A stretch of DNA of 64,000 nt from positions 1-64,000 of the forward strand of contig JADJZJ010000005.1 in NCBI GenBank assembly GCA_016715765.1, written 5' to 3'. Below the pieces are notes generated by a model, which worked only from the letters and a program-made list of their open reading frames with translations, had not been told where the DNA came from and ran no database searches. The DNA is from Opitutaceae bacterium (GTDB lineage Bacteria > Verrucomicrobiota > Verrucomicrobiia > Opitutales > Opitutaceae). The position numbers and the translations under genes are program-made. Positions 9,895 to 19,412 of this stretch are shown one piece after another (position 1 is the stretch's first letter; the number at the start of each line of letters is the position of its first letter).

Positions 9895-9900
9895 CTATGA
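9895..9900 (+). promoter_or_regulatory. Possible -10 element and repeated GTTTAAC motif upstream of the pilus operon
   Basis: TATGAT sits in an AT-rich patch about 100 bases before pilM, flanked by two direct copies of GTTTAAC (about 9880 and 9901) that could be an operator. No good -35 match is present. Downstream, 9935-10000 can fold with AGGGC/GCCCT and GAGGC/GCCTC stems, a possible structured leader. Confidence 0.3.
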
Positions 9901-10002
9901 TGTTTAACGAAAACAGGATGAAATCATGAAACGGAGGCATGGGTCGCAGGGCTGATTGCCCTTGCCGCCGGTTCGCATCTTTGGAGCCTCGCCGCTCTTT
10001 TT

Positions 10003-11677
10003 ATGCGTTCAACCCCGCGCATGCTTGTTCTCGATGGCGGAGCCGCCCACGTCGGTTGCGCCCGGTTCACCGCCGACCGCTCCGGCCGGCTTTGTCTGCA
10101 ACGGCTGGCCTTGGAAACCCATTCGGCGGATCCGGCCCGGGATTTCCTCTGGCACATGCACACGCAGCAGGCGCTGCAGGAACTGGCCGCCCGCGAGCGC
10201 CTGCGCGGAACCTGCCGGCTGGCGGTGCCGGGACATCTGGCACTGACGCGATTGGTCCGTGCGCCGGTGGATCGGGGGGCCACGCGCGAGGTGATGATGG
10301 TTCGGGAGGCGGAGAAAAACATTCCGTACCCGATCAGTGAAGTGGTCTGGGACGGCCTGGTGCTGGCCGATACGGGGAGCGGACTCGATATGCTGCTGGC
10401 GGCGGGCAAGGCGGAAGCCATGACGAGTTTCTGCACCGCGGTGGCCGCGGCCGGCTTCCTGCCGACCCAGGCCGAACCGGGCGGCATCGCCCTCTGGCGG
10501 GCCTACTGCTACAATTATCAGGACGCGGTGGATGATGCCTTGGTCGTGGATATCGGGGCCCGTTCAACCTATCTGCTGTTCGCGGGTTCGAAACGCCGGT
10601 TCCGCGTGCGCACCCTCGCGTTCGGGGGCAACGCCATCACCCAGGCTGTGGCCGCGCAGCTGAAACTTGATTACACGGATGCCGAGGCCCTGAAGCGCCA
10701 GGTGCTGGGTGCAACCGCGGCCACTCCGGCAGATGCCGCGGCCCGGAACGCGGTGCAACTGGCGCAAGGGCAGTTTGCGCAGCGCCTGGAACTTGAACTC
10801 ATGCGCTCGCTGCTCGGTCAGGCCCGGCAGACGGAGGCCGTACAGCCCGTTCGGATTTACCTGACGGGCGGCGGGGCCCACTGCCCGGACTCGCGGAACA
10901 CCTCGCGGCGAAATTGCATCTGCCGGTTCAGCCGTACGACGCCCTGCGGCATGTGCAACTGACGGAGCGGGCGGCGGCCGATGGCGCGGCGCAGGCCCGG
11001 CAACATCTGCCGGTGCTGGTCGGATTGGCCGCCAGCCAGCTGCCGGATATGCCCCGTCCGCTCAGCCTGCTCCCGCCGAACCTGCGCGCGCATCATCACT
11101 TCCGGCGGCGTCAGCCCTGGTGGATCGCGACCGCGGCCCTGCTGGTCATCGCATGGGTGCCGCCGCTCTGGCACTTCCGGGCGCAGGCCCGGGCAACCCG
11201 GCTGGAAATGGCACGGGTTGAGGCGGAGCTAGTCCCCTTGCGCCGGCTCGAGTCGCGCATGGCCGAGTTCACCGCGCGCCGGGAAAAGCTGCAGCAGGAG
11301 ATCGGGGTGTTGCACCAATGGCTCGAAAGCAGGTCCAGCTGGCCGGGCTTTCTGGCCGATCTGCAACACCACCTGGCGAGTGCGGAGGATGCGTGGCTGG
11401 AACGAATGCATTGGGGGAAACAATCGCGGGCCCAGCGGATCCGACGGGCAACCCGGCTCGGCCGCTGCGGGTGGAGATCAGCGGGCGACTGCTGGACCGG
11501 CGGGCGCCGCTGGCGCAGGTCGGAAGTGAAATCTTTCAACGGGTGCAGGCTTTGCTCAACGGCATCCGGACCTCGCCCTTTGTCGCGGACATCGAGGACG
11601 AGCGCTTCGACCGCAGCCAACCCGGAATCCTGCGCTTCGATTGCACCCTCGTGGCGTCGTCGCGGCATGCGCTTTAA
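10003..11677 (+). CDS. pilM: PilM/PilN-type pilus assembly fusion protein (two frameshifts)
   Basis: The first 350 residues follow the actin-like PilM fold: MLVLDGGAAH at the start, VVDIGARSTYLLF as the second phosphate loop and LTGGGA as the adenosine motif. The same polypeptide continues after VLVGLAASQLPD into a PilN-like part with PLSLLPPNLR, one membrane segment (WWIATAALLVIAWVPPLW) and a coiled coil, with no stop or start between. PilM normally binds the PilN tail on the inner face of the membrane, so a fusion is sensible. The frame breaks at about 10877 (GGGGCCC run, inside GGGA) and about 11415 (G5 run, after RMHWG); the true end is TAA at 11675-11677. A start at 10021 is possible. 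First gene of the pilus operon. Confidence 0.75.
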
Positions 11678-11683
11678 CCCACC

Positions 11684-12588
11684 GTGAGTCCTGTCCGTCT
11701 ACATTTGCGTTTCTGGCTGCTGCTTGGGTTGCTCGGATTCGTCCTGCTTGGGGGCGGTTGGTGGTGCCGGCGGGCGCGGGGCGAATGTCTGCTGGCCCGG
11801 GATCGATTGGCGGCGAAGCAAAGGGAATTGGAGTCGCTGCGCCGCCAGTTCTCGGGCGCAGCATCCCGGACGCCGGAGCAGACAGCGGCAGAACTGGCGC
11901 GGGCGGAGGAAACGCGCCGCACGCTGCGCGCCGCCCTGGGTGGTGAGGGAACCGTGGCGGCAGCGCCGGGCGGGGAAAATTGCCGGCCACCAGGACGGAA
12001 GTGTTCATCGAGCTGAGTGAATTTGTCAGGGAGTTCCGCGAGCGCGCCCGGGTGCAGGGCGTGACCATCCGTCCCGGCGAATGCTTCGGTTTCGCGACGT
12101 ATGCGCAGACCGGTCCGGAGCCGGAGTTTTTAGCCGCCGTGCACCGGCAAAGCGTCGTGATGCGGCACTTGCTGGGGGCGCTGCTGGAGTCGCGACCGGC
12201 AGGGATCATGGCCGCGCAACGCGAGCGTCCGCGCGGACAATCCGGTGCCGCGCCCGGTGCCGGGGATGCCGGGTACGGCGCGGGTGCGGAGGAATTTTTT
12301 GAAATGTCTCCCGCCCGCTCGACCGCCACGCCGGGGCTCGCCGAGGTGATCGCGTTCCGGCTGAAATTTGCGGGGTTCACCCCGGTGCTGCGTGATTTTC
12401 TGAACCGTTTGCAGCAGGACAGCACGCCCTTGGTGGTGAGGTCGGTGGAGGCGGAGCCGGTAACCAACCCGGCATTGGCCGAAGCTGAGACCGCAGCCAC
12501 CCGGCCGCCGTTTGCGCCGCAGGTCATGCAATTCACGGTGACGATCGAACACATCCGGCTGCTCGTGGAGGATCCCCCTGCGTCATGA
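11684..12588 (+). CDS. PilO-like protein, Amuc_1100-type (frameshifted)
   Basis: Begins at GTG 11684 with a membrane anchor (FWLLLGLLGFVLLGGGWW), then a coiled coil (RDRLAAKQRELESLRRQF), then two small alpha/beta domains (ELSEFVREFRERARVQGVTI, PGECFGFATYAQTGPEPE, EVIAFRLKFAGFTPVLRDFL, MQFTVTIEHIRLL). The frame changes at about 11975 in a GGGGAAAA run (APGG then KLPATRTEVFIEL). The layout, including the LGFxxY-like turn in the middle and the xxFTVTIEHI-like end strand, resembles the Akkermansia muciniphila surface protein Amuc_1100, whose fold is PilO/PilN-like. That resemblance is recalled, not computed. Located between PilM/N and PilP/secretin, it probably aligns the inner-membrane part of the machine. 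Confidence 0.65.
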
Positions 12589-13286
12589 CTGCCTGGTCCG
12601 GGGAGAAAATCGCTTTCACCTTCGCGGCACTCGTGGCCGCGGGTTCCACGATCATTTTTGCCAACGGTGCCGCACTTGAAAAGGCGGAGGTGAAGCCCAT
12701 TCCACCCTATGTCGCGGGGCCGTCGCGGGAAGAGACCGCAGAGGAAACGGAAACGGCTGATTCCGGGTGGAGCGGCGTCCCCTGGCTACTGCCAACGGCA
12801 TGGTCGCGGGATGACGCGTGGAATTATGAATTGTTCGGGCCGCCGGAGATTCACGACGACGCCAGTGCGGAACAGCTCATGGTTGCGTCGCCGGACAGGG
12901 AATCGGGTGGAGTGGATGAGATTGTGCCGGGTGGTCCGGAACGGATGGCAACCCCTCGTGTGCCTTTCCGCCTGCAACTGGTCGGGCATTTCGGCGAAGG
13001 GGAGGAAGCAACCGGCACCTTTGCCAACCTGAAAACGGGCGAGACCTTTCTCGCCCGGGCTGGACGGGAGGTGCCGGACTTGGGCCTGACCATCACAAAG
13101 TTCAAAGTCGTCCGGCAGCCCGTGGCCATTCCTGACAGCATGACCACGGTTGAAGCCGTCGCCGCAGCCGAGGTGTTGGACCCGGCCAGTGGCGAGGTGA
13201 CGGTTCTGACCGACCGGGAGTGGGTGTACGTCGAGCCGGCCACGATTCCACCTGCGGAGAAACTCGAACCTGTGCTGACGCCATGA
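12585..13286 (+). CDS. PilP-like periplasmic linker protein (Amuc_1099-type)
   Basis: 233 residues; its ATG overlaps the stop of the preceding gene by four bases and its own stop overlaps the secretin start, so translation is coupled. It has an N-terminal membrane or signal segment (IAFTFAALVAAGSTIIFANGA), a Pro/Glu-rich middle and a C-terminal small beta domain (VPFRLQLVGHFGEGEEATGTF ... TGETFLARAGREVPDLGLTI) of the type that in PilP touches the N-domains of the secretin. Sequence similarity to true PilP is weak; the assignment rests on position, size and the beta-domain pattern. Confidence 0.6.
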   Translation: MTAWSGEKIAFTFAALVAAGSTIIFANGAALEKAEVKPIPPYVAGPSREETAEETETADSGWSGVPWLLPTAWSRDDAWNYELFGPPEIHDDASAEQLMVASPDRESGGVDEIVPGGPERMATPRVPFRLQLVGHFGEGEEATGTFANLKTGETFLARAGREVPDLGLTITKFKVVRQPVAIPDSMTTVEAVAAAEVLDPASGEVTVLTDREWVYVEPATIPPAEKLEPVLTP

Positions 13287-15404
13287 AATCCATGCCGATG
13301 TTGCTTTCACCCACCGCCCTCCTGCTGGCAATGGCCATGGCTGGCGCGGTCTTGCCTGCGATGGCCTGCGCCAGTGAAGGCAACCCCGAACCCGAACTTC
13401 ATCCCATGACCGAGGCGATGCGGGCCCGGGAACCTGCCATTGATCCGGCCGACAATGACAGCCTCCGCCTGCGTGGGCGCAGCCAGTATCTGGCGGGTGA
13501 TTTCAAGAGCGGAGCAGACCTTTCGCGAACTTGACCGGCGCGATCCAAGGAATCCGGATGCGCAGAGTTATCTCCAAAGGATCGCCGCTGACCGCCGAAA
13601 GGGAGCCGACCGGCAGCGCACACACACACGGGAGGAATTGTTGGGTGAGGTTGAGCGGAGTTGGCGTCGGCCCGGTGTGTTCGAGGATCATGCAAACGGG
13701 GCTGACCGTGAACCGGAGCTGTCGCCATTGGTCCGGAAACTGGAGGAAATTATCCTGCCCAGTGTCAGCTTCACCAAAGTCGAGATTGGCCGGGTGGTCA
13801 CGGCGCTCAGCGCCGCATCGGTGGAGTACGACCGGAGCGGGGCGACTCCGCGGGGCGTCAATGTGGTGTTGCTGGATCCCAGCGGGAAAGCACCGGAACT
13901 CACGCTGACGCTGCGCGACACCAGCCTGAAACGGGTGCTCGATTTCATCACGGAAGCCGTGGGTTACCAGTACGAGGTCCAGGCCGATGCCGTGGTGGTG
14001 CGGCCGGGCGGAGAGGCGATGTCGCTCGAGACCGCGTTTTTTCCGGTGTCGCGGGCGACCGTGCTGCGCATGACGGGTTTGAGCGGGGGTGCGGCCGCAG
14101 GTAGTGGGCGGCCGGGTGAACCGACGGCCTCCCAATCCGGAGCAAACGCGAGGTCACCGGGCGGGGAGGCGGAGGCCGTGCGCAGTTTCCTCCAGCAGGC
14201 CGGGGTGAATTTTGCAGGCGTGGCCGGCAGCAGCCAGGCGTTCGATGGCTCGGCGATCATCGTCACCCAGTCGGCCCGCAACCTGGAGCGCATCCGCAAT
14301 ATCCTGAAGCGTTACCACGATATCCGGCAGGTGGAGATCGAGGCCAAGTTCATGGAAGTGCAGGAGGGTGCGTTGGAGGAGTTGGGTGTGAATTGGAATG
14401 TGGCCACCAGGGCCACGCAGCAGGGCGCGCGGGTGCAGGCGCAGTATCTCACGGACAATCGCAGCCTCGCCGCCGCCTTCAGCAGCACCAGCGCCAATCA
14501 GCAGGGACGCATCGTGCGGCCCGAGGGCCAGTCCGTGGATGACGAGGGCGGGGTGACGTTCGCCCCGGAACTTGATATTCCCATCATCAACCACGCGCCG
14601 CAGATACCGGGAACCGCGCACCTGGGGGCGGGCGCAAACGCCCTGGCCAACCTTGCCGGGGTGATCGGCGAGTTCGACATCAACGCCATCGTCCGCGCCC
14701 TGGCGCAAAGGCAGGGCACCGATCTGCTCAGCGCGCCCAAGGTTACGGTGCTCTCCGGCAACCCGGCCACGATCACGGTCGCGCAGGAACTGCGTTATCC
14801 CCAGCGCTTCGGGCAGACGCAAAGCCAGGTCGGCACGGGCAATGCCGGCGGCGGCGGTTCGGCCGGGGTGGCGATCACCGCGGGCACGCCGGAGGAGTTC
14901 GCCACGCGCAACGTGGGGGTTGAACTCAAGGTCACGCCGACCGTGGAGGAGGACGGCCACAGCATCAGCCTTGAGCTGAATCCCAAGGTCACGGAGTTCG
15001 ACGGGTTTGTGGAATACGGCGGCCCGAGCGTGGCGATTTCGGGCAGCACCACGGTCACCGTGCCCTCCGGTTTTTATCAGCCCATTTTCTCCGTGCGCGA
15101 CATCTCGACGAAGGTGACGATTTGGGACGGCGCGACGCTCATCATGGGCGGACTCACGCGCGAGGAGGTCAAGCAGGTCAGCGACAAGGTGCCGGTGCTG
15201 GGCGACATTCCGCTGCTCGGCCGGATGTTCCGGTCCAAGTCCGAGAGCGCGCAGAAACGAAACCTGCTCATCTTCGTGACGGCGAATCTGGTGAACCCAG
15301 GGGGCGCACCAAGGAAACAGGTGCAGGGAAACGTGCCGCCGGATTCTTTGTACCGGGATCCGACGGTCATCACTCCCAAGGGGGCTGAAGCTCGGACGCG
15401 TTGA
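13283..15404 (+). CDS. pilQ: Secretin, PilQ/PulD type (frameshifted near the N-terminus)
   Basis: Outer-membrane channel of the pilus-like machine. From ATG 13283 it has a signal peptide (MPMLLSPTALLLAMAMAGAV ... AMACAS), then a TPR-like helix pair. The frame slips at about 13505 (LAGDFK then RAEQTFRELDRRDP). After that come an N0/STN domain (LPSVSFTKVEIGRVVTALSA ... LTLRDTSLKRVLDFITEAVG), an N1-type domain, and the secretin core with ILKRYHDIRQVEIEAKFMEV, VGVELKVTPTVEEDGHSI, WDGATLIMGGLTREEV and VPVLGDIPLLGRMFRS. About 706 residues after repair. Last gene of the operon, matching the place of Amuc_1098 in Akkermansia. Inferred role: exit channel for a pilus or a related secretion system. Confidence 0.85.
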
Positions 15405-15443
15405 CGCCTTCTATTAAGAAGTGCCTTAAGAATTGACGGTGCT

Positions 15444-15525
15444 GTGGGTAGCGCCCGGCCTCCGGACGGGCGGTGCAGGATGCGCCCGCCATTCCCGGCC
15501 CGTCCGGAGGCCGGGCCCTACCCAC
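15444..15525. repeat. REP-like palindrome with 27-base arms
   Basis: The two 27-base arms (15444-15470 and 15499-15525) are complementary at 26 of 27 positions and carry GTAG and CTAC near their outer ends. It follows the secretin gene and could also act as its transcription stop. Confidence 0.8.
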
Positions 15526-15622
15526 GGAGACAGCGTACCGTATCAGGTGTCACTACTTTGAGTAAGCCCCCCGCCAGTGCGTTTATGATTTACGGACCTC
15601 GTGCCCCGCGTTTCCCTTCGCC

Positions 15623-16504
15623 ATGGCCAAATGGCTCCTCGTTGACGGCTTCAATCTTGCCTACCGCTGCTTTCACGCCCTGCCCGAATTGACGCGCGGC
15701 GATGGCTTTCCCACGGGGGCGCTGCACGGCTGGGTGAAATCGCTTTGGAAACTTGCGGATCTGGAAAAGCCCGAGGCCACGCTGGTGTTCTTCGATCTCG
15801 GCGGCGCCCAGGACCGCCTCGCGCTGCATCCCGAATACAAGGCACAACGGGCCGAGATGCCGGAGGCGCTCCGGCAGCAGATCGAACCGCTCAAGCAGCT
15901 GACCCGCGCGATGGGGCTGGTCGGCATCGAGCAGGACGGCGTGGAGAGCGACGACCTGCTGGCCGCCCAGGCGGTGGCGCTCGCCCGGGCCGGGCATGAC
16001 GTGATCATTGTGAGCAGCGACAAGGACTTTGCGCAGCTGGTGGATGACCGCATCAAGATCCTGCTGCCTCCTCCCTCCGCCAACCCGAAGCTGGGCTGGC
16101 GGACGTTGGATGCGAACGGGGTGCGCGAGAAATTCGGGGTCCCGCCGGAGCAGATCGCCGACTATCTCGCTCTGGTGGGGGATACCTCGGACAACATCCC
16201 GGGCATCGCCGGCGTGGGCCCCAAGACGGCGGCGAAGTGGCTGGCGGAGTGGGGGAACCTTGAAGGGGTCATCGCCCATGCCGCGGAACTCAATCCCGAG
16301 CGTTTTCGTCCGGCGGTGTCGGCTGAGGCGGGCAAATTGCGGATGAACCGTCAGCTCACCACGCTCAACCTGTCGCTGCCCACGGTGCCGGCGGAGAAAA
16401 CGGCCCCGGCGGTGGGCGAGTTGCTGCGGCTGTTGGAATCCTTCGAGATGAAGGGCACCCTCGCCGAGGCCCGCAGCCGTTACACGCAGCCGGAATTATT
16501 TTAG
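15623..16504 (+). CDS. 5'-3' exonuclease (PolA N-domain / FEN-like)
   Basis: 293 residues, the size of a stand-alone copy of the DNA polymerase I 5' nuclease domain, which trims flaps and RNA primers with two metal ions. Visible metal-ligand and fold motifs: LLVDGFNLAYRCFHAL at the start, EQDGVESDDLLAAQA, IIVSSDKDFAQLVDD, and the helix-hairpin-helix region ALVGDTSDNIPGIAGVGPKT that grips DNA. The C-terminus ends right after this domain, so no polymerase is fused. It is preceded by a palindrome and stands alone on this strand. Confidence 0.88.
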   Translation: MAKWLLVDGFNLAYRCFHALPELTRGDGFPTGALHGWVKSLWKLADLEKPEATLVFFDLGGAQDRLALHPEYKAQRAEMPEALRQQIEPLKQLTRAMGLVGIEQDGVESDDLLAAQAVALARAGHDVIIVSSDKDFAQLVDDRIKILLPPPSANPKLGWRTLDANGVREKFGVPPEQIADYLALVGDTSDNIPGIAGVGPKTAAKWLAEWGNLEGVIAHAAELNPERFRPAVSAEAGKLRMNRQLTTLNLSLPTVPAEKTAPAVGELLRLLESFEMKGTLAEARSRYTQPELF

Positions 16505-16532
16505 CACAGAACGCGAAAATCCGCATGAAAAT

Positions 16533-16691
16533 GTAGGGCGGGGATTCCGATCCCCGCCTGGGAGCGCGACCGCCCTCGGTCGCAATCGTTGGCCAACCCC
16601 CAAGGCAGGAGAAAGAGAAAGATCAAGAGAACGAGAAAGATTGGATTCCAGCTTTGCACGAAAAAGGCGGGGTTCGGAGACCCCGCCCTAC
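16533..16691. repeat. Composite REP-like element with GTAG and CTAC ends
   Basis: GTAG, a GGCGGGG...CCCCGCC hairpin, a GCGACCG...CGGTCGC hairpin, about 70 bases of spacer, then an inverted GGCGGGG...CCCCGCC hairpin and CTAC. The outer hairpins are of the same sequence family as 5449-5474. It lies between two convergent genes. Confidence 0.8.
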
Positions 16692-16720
16692 AATTGGGAA
16701 GTGGTTAGCTGGCCCCGGCT

Positions 16721-17473
16721 TTATTCCCGGCCCTCTTTCGAGATGCCCTTCGGATCAAAGATGTAGCCAATCCCGTGCACGGTGCGGAAGGCGCTGAGAT
16801 CCAGCCCGTGGCTCTTGTAGAGGTCGCGCACCTTCACGATGTACTGGTCAAGGGACCGGCTGCGCACGTCGGCGTGAATCCCCCAGACCGCGTGAATGAG
16901 GGTTTTGCGGGTGATGACGACCGCCTGATTGTCGTTCAGATAGGTGAGAATGCCCAGCTCCTTGCGGCCGATCTTTTCGATCACGCCGCCGGGGAAGGTG
17001 ATTTCCAGCCGCACGGGCGTGATGGTGGCGCCGCAGAAATCAAACGGTACGTCACTCACGCGGACATTCTTGGTGACGTTGAGATCGCCCTTGGCCTCGG
17101 CGCGGCGCAGCACGGCGCGGATGCGCGCAATCAATTCCGGATAACTGAAAGGTTTGGTGATGTAGTCATCGCCACCCATTTCGAGGGCCTTGACCTTGCT
17201 GGCCTCCTGATCGTTGCCCGTGAGGAAAATGGTGGGCACCGTGATTCCGGCGGCCTTGAGCTCATCCAGCATGGCAAACCCGGTCTGATCGGGCAGGCCG
17301 ATGTCCAATAGCATAAGATTGGCAAAATGGCGCTGCAGGAAGCTGACGGCGTGGGCCCCACGGTTGGAAATTTGCGCCTGCATGCCGGCCGCCTCGAGGT
17401 GGGTGACGATGACCTTGGCCAGTTCGGCCTCATCCTCGACAACGAGAATCAGTGGTTTGGGTTCGGCGCGCAT
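16721..17473 (-). CDS. Response regulator, OmpR/PhoB family
   Basis: 250 residues with an N-terminal receiver domain (LILVVEDEAELAKVIVTHLE; phosphoacceptor Asp in NLMLLDIGLPDQTG; switch Thr in IFLTGN; Lys in YITKPFS) and a C-terminal winged-helix DNA-binding domain (RKELGILTYLNDNQAVVITR, LIHAVWG, RSLDQYIVKVRDLYKS, FRTVHGIGYIFDPK). It acts as a phosphorylation-switched transcription regulator. No histidine kinase gene is adjacent, so it is an orphan within this window and its targets cannot be inferred. Confidence 0.9.
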   Translation of the reverse strand: MRAEPKPLILVVEDEAELAKVIVTHLEAAGMQAQISNRGAHAVSFLQRHFANLMLLDIGLPDQTGFAMLDELKAAGITVPTIFLTGNDQEASKVKALEMGGDDYITKPFSYPELIARIRAVLRRAEAKGDLNVTKNVRVSDVPFDFCGATITPVRLEITFPGGVIEKIGRKELGILTYLNDNQAVVITRKTLIHAVWGIHADVRSRSLDQYIVKVRDLYKSHGLDLSAFRTVHGIGYIFDPKGISKEGRE

Positions 17474-17599
17474 TGGAGGAATGAGGAATCATACCTAGAA
17501 TCCAACCCGTTGATGTCAAAGTCAACATCACCACAATCCCCGCCGGCGGCGACCGAGAATTTACTTGAAGCAGGCGGGGGCGGCGTGTCCCTTGACCGA

Positions 17600-18484
17600 A
17601 TGTCCGAACGGAAGCCCATATTGATGCTCGGACTGCCCAAGGGCAGCCTCGAGGATTCCACCAAGAACCTGTTTGCCAAGGCGGGCTGGAAGATCACCAC
17701 CAATTCCCGCTCCTACAAGCCGGCCATCGACGACCCTGAGCTCGACGGCCGCTTTGTGCGCGCCCAGGAGGTCAGCCGTTACGTGGAGCACGGTTTCTTT
17801 GATTGCGGCCTGACGGGGTTCGACTGGATCCAGGAAAACAATTCCGACGTCGTCGAGGTCTGCGACCTCATCTACAGCCGGGCCTCCGTCCAGAAATCAC
17901 GCTGGGTGCTGTGCGTGCCCGAGGCCTCGGACATCACCCGCCCCGAGCAGCTCGCCGGCAAACGCGTGGCGACCGAACTCGTCGGCACGGTGAAGCGTTA
18001 TTTTGAAAAGAAGGGCGTCGCCGTGGAGGTGGAGTTTTCCTGGGGCGCGACCGAGGTGAAGGTGCCCGACCTGGTTGATGCCATCGTGGACATCACCGAG
18101 ACCGGAAACTCCATCCGCGCGAACAAGCTGCGCATCATCGACACGCTGATGGAGACGAACACGAAGTTCATCGCCAACAAGCAGAGCTGGGCCGACCCGG
18201 TGAAGCGGCGCAAAATCGAAACCATCGCGCTCCTCCTGCGGGGCGCGCTCGAGGCCGAGAGCAAGGTGGGCCTGAAGATGAACCTGCGGAAGTCCTCCCT
18301 GGAGGCTGTGGTCAAGGCGCTGCCCGCCCTGCGGAATCCGACGATCTCGCAGCTGAGCAACGCCGACTGGATCGCGCTCGAGACCATCATTGATGAGAGC
18401 GTGGTGCGGGAAATCATCCCGCAGCTCAAGTCGCTGGGGGCCGAGGGCATCGTCGAATATCCGCTGAACAAGGTCGTCTATTGA
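17600..18484 (+). CDS. hisG: ATP phosphoribosyltransferase, long form
   Basis: First step of histidine synthesis: it joins ATP and phosphoribosyl pyrophosphate. From ATG 17600 (MSERKPILMLGLPKGSL) the protein has 294 residues, right for the long HisG with its own C-terminal histidine-binding regulatory domain, so no HisZ partner is needed. Motifs include LPKGSLEDSTKNLFAKAGW, DCGLTGFDWIQEN, RVATELVGTVKRYFEKKGV and the binding loop DAIVDITETGNSIRANKLR. The frame is open further upstream, with ATGs at 17513 and earlier, but these residues are low in similarity and overlap the divergent regulator's promoter region. No other his genes are nearby. Confidence 0.9.
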   Translation: MSERKPILMLGLPKGSLEDSTKNLFAKAGWKITTNSRSYKPAIDDPELDGRFVRAQEVSRYVEHGFFDCGLTGFDWIQENNSDVVEVCDLIYSRASVQKSRWVLCVPEASDITRPEQLAGKRVATELVGTVKRYFEKKGVAVEVEFSWGATEVKVPDLVDAIVDITETGNSIRANKLRIIDTLMETNTKFIANKQSWADPVKRRKIETIALLLRGALEAESKVGLKMNLRKSSLEAVVKALPALRNPTISQLSNADWIALETIIDESVVREIIPQLKSLGAEGIVEYPLNKVVY

Positions 18485-18531
18485 GTGGCCTCGCGCCGCC
18501 CCGGCGCTAGTCTCCGGTTGTCTCCCCACCC

Positions 18532-19410
18532 ATGTCCAAAGTAACCCTTGGTCTCCTGCAACACGCCTGCACGCCGCGCCCGGCGGCCAATCTGAAGAAG
18601 ACGCTCGCCCTGGCCGAACTGGCCGCCCGGCGCGGGGCGAAGATCATCTGCACGCAGGAGCTCTGCCGCTCCCAGTATTTCTGCCAGAGCGAGGATCATG
18701 CGAACTTCAAGCTCGCGGAATCGATTCCTGGACCGAGCACGGCCGCCTTCCAACGGATCGCGAAGAAGCACGGGGTGGTCATCATTGCATCGCTTTTCGA
18801 AAAGCGCGCCGCGGGCCTCTATCACAACACGGCGGTCATCATCGATGCGGACGGCGCACTGCTCGGCATCTACCGCAAGATGCACATCCCGGATGATCCG
18901 CTGTTCTACGAGAAGTTCTACTTCACGCCGGGCGACACGGGCTTCCGGGCCTGGCAGACCAAGCACGGCCGGATTGGCGTCCTGATTTGCTGGGACCAGT
19001 GGTATCCCGAGGCGGCGCGCCTGACCGCCCTGCAGGGGGCCGACATCCTGTTCTATCCCACGGCCATCGGCTGGCATCCGCAGGAAAAGAAGGAACACGG
19101 CGTCAACCAGCACGGAGCCTGGGAGACGATCCAGCGGGCGCATGCCGTCGCGAACGGCTGCTATGTCGTCGCGGTCAACCGCATCGGACTGGAGCGCCCC
19201 GTCGGTGGCGACGGGCTTGAATTCTGGGGCCAGAGCTTTGTCGCCGGCACCAGCGGCCAGATCCTCGCCAAGGCGAGCACGGATCAGGAGGAAATCCTGC
19301 TTGTGCCGGTGGATCTTGGGCAGGTGGATGTCACCCGCACGCACTGGCCGTTCCTGCGGGACCGCCGCATTGACGCCTACGGCGATCTCACCCGTCGTTT
19401 CCGCGACTGA
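18532..19410 (+). CDS. aguB: N-carbamoylputrescine amidase
   Basis: Nitrilase-superfamily enzyme that hydrolyses N-carbamoylputrescine to putrescine, ammonia and CO2. The Glu-Lys-Cys triad is visible: E43 in ICTQELC, K116 in YRKMHIPDD and C153 in IGVLICWDQWYPEAAR. The segment MHIPDDPLFYEKFYFTPGD and the end THWPFLRDRRIDAYGDLTRRF are characteristic of this subfamily. At 292 residues it is full length. It is followed after two bases by agmatine deiminase, which makes its substrate, so the pair is an operon. The arginine decarboxylase that starts the route is at 48920-50869. Confidence 0.93.
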   Translation: MSKVTLGLLQHACTPRPAANLKKTLALAELAARRGAKIICTQELCRSQYFCQSEDHANFKLAESIPGPSTAAFQRIAKKHGVVIIASLFEKRAAGLYHNTAVIIDADGALLGIYRKMHIPDDPLFYEKFYFTPGDTGFRAWQTKHGRIGVLICWDQWYPEAARLTALQGADILFYPTAIGWHPQEKKEHGVNQHGAWETIQRAHAVANGCYVVAVNRIGLERPVGGDGLEFWGQSFVAGTSGQILAKASTDQEEILLVPVDLGQVDVTRTHWPFLRDRRIDAYGDLTRRFRD

Positions 19411-19412
19411 GC

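Noticed and set aside
9930..10002. c-di-GMP riboswitch before the pilus operon
   Set aside because: The conserved loop sequences of that class are absent; only simple hairpins are seen.
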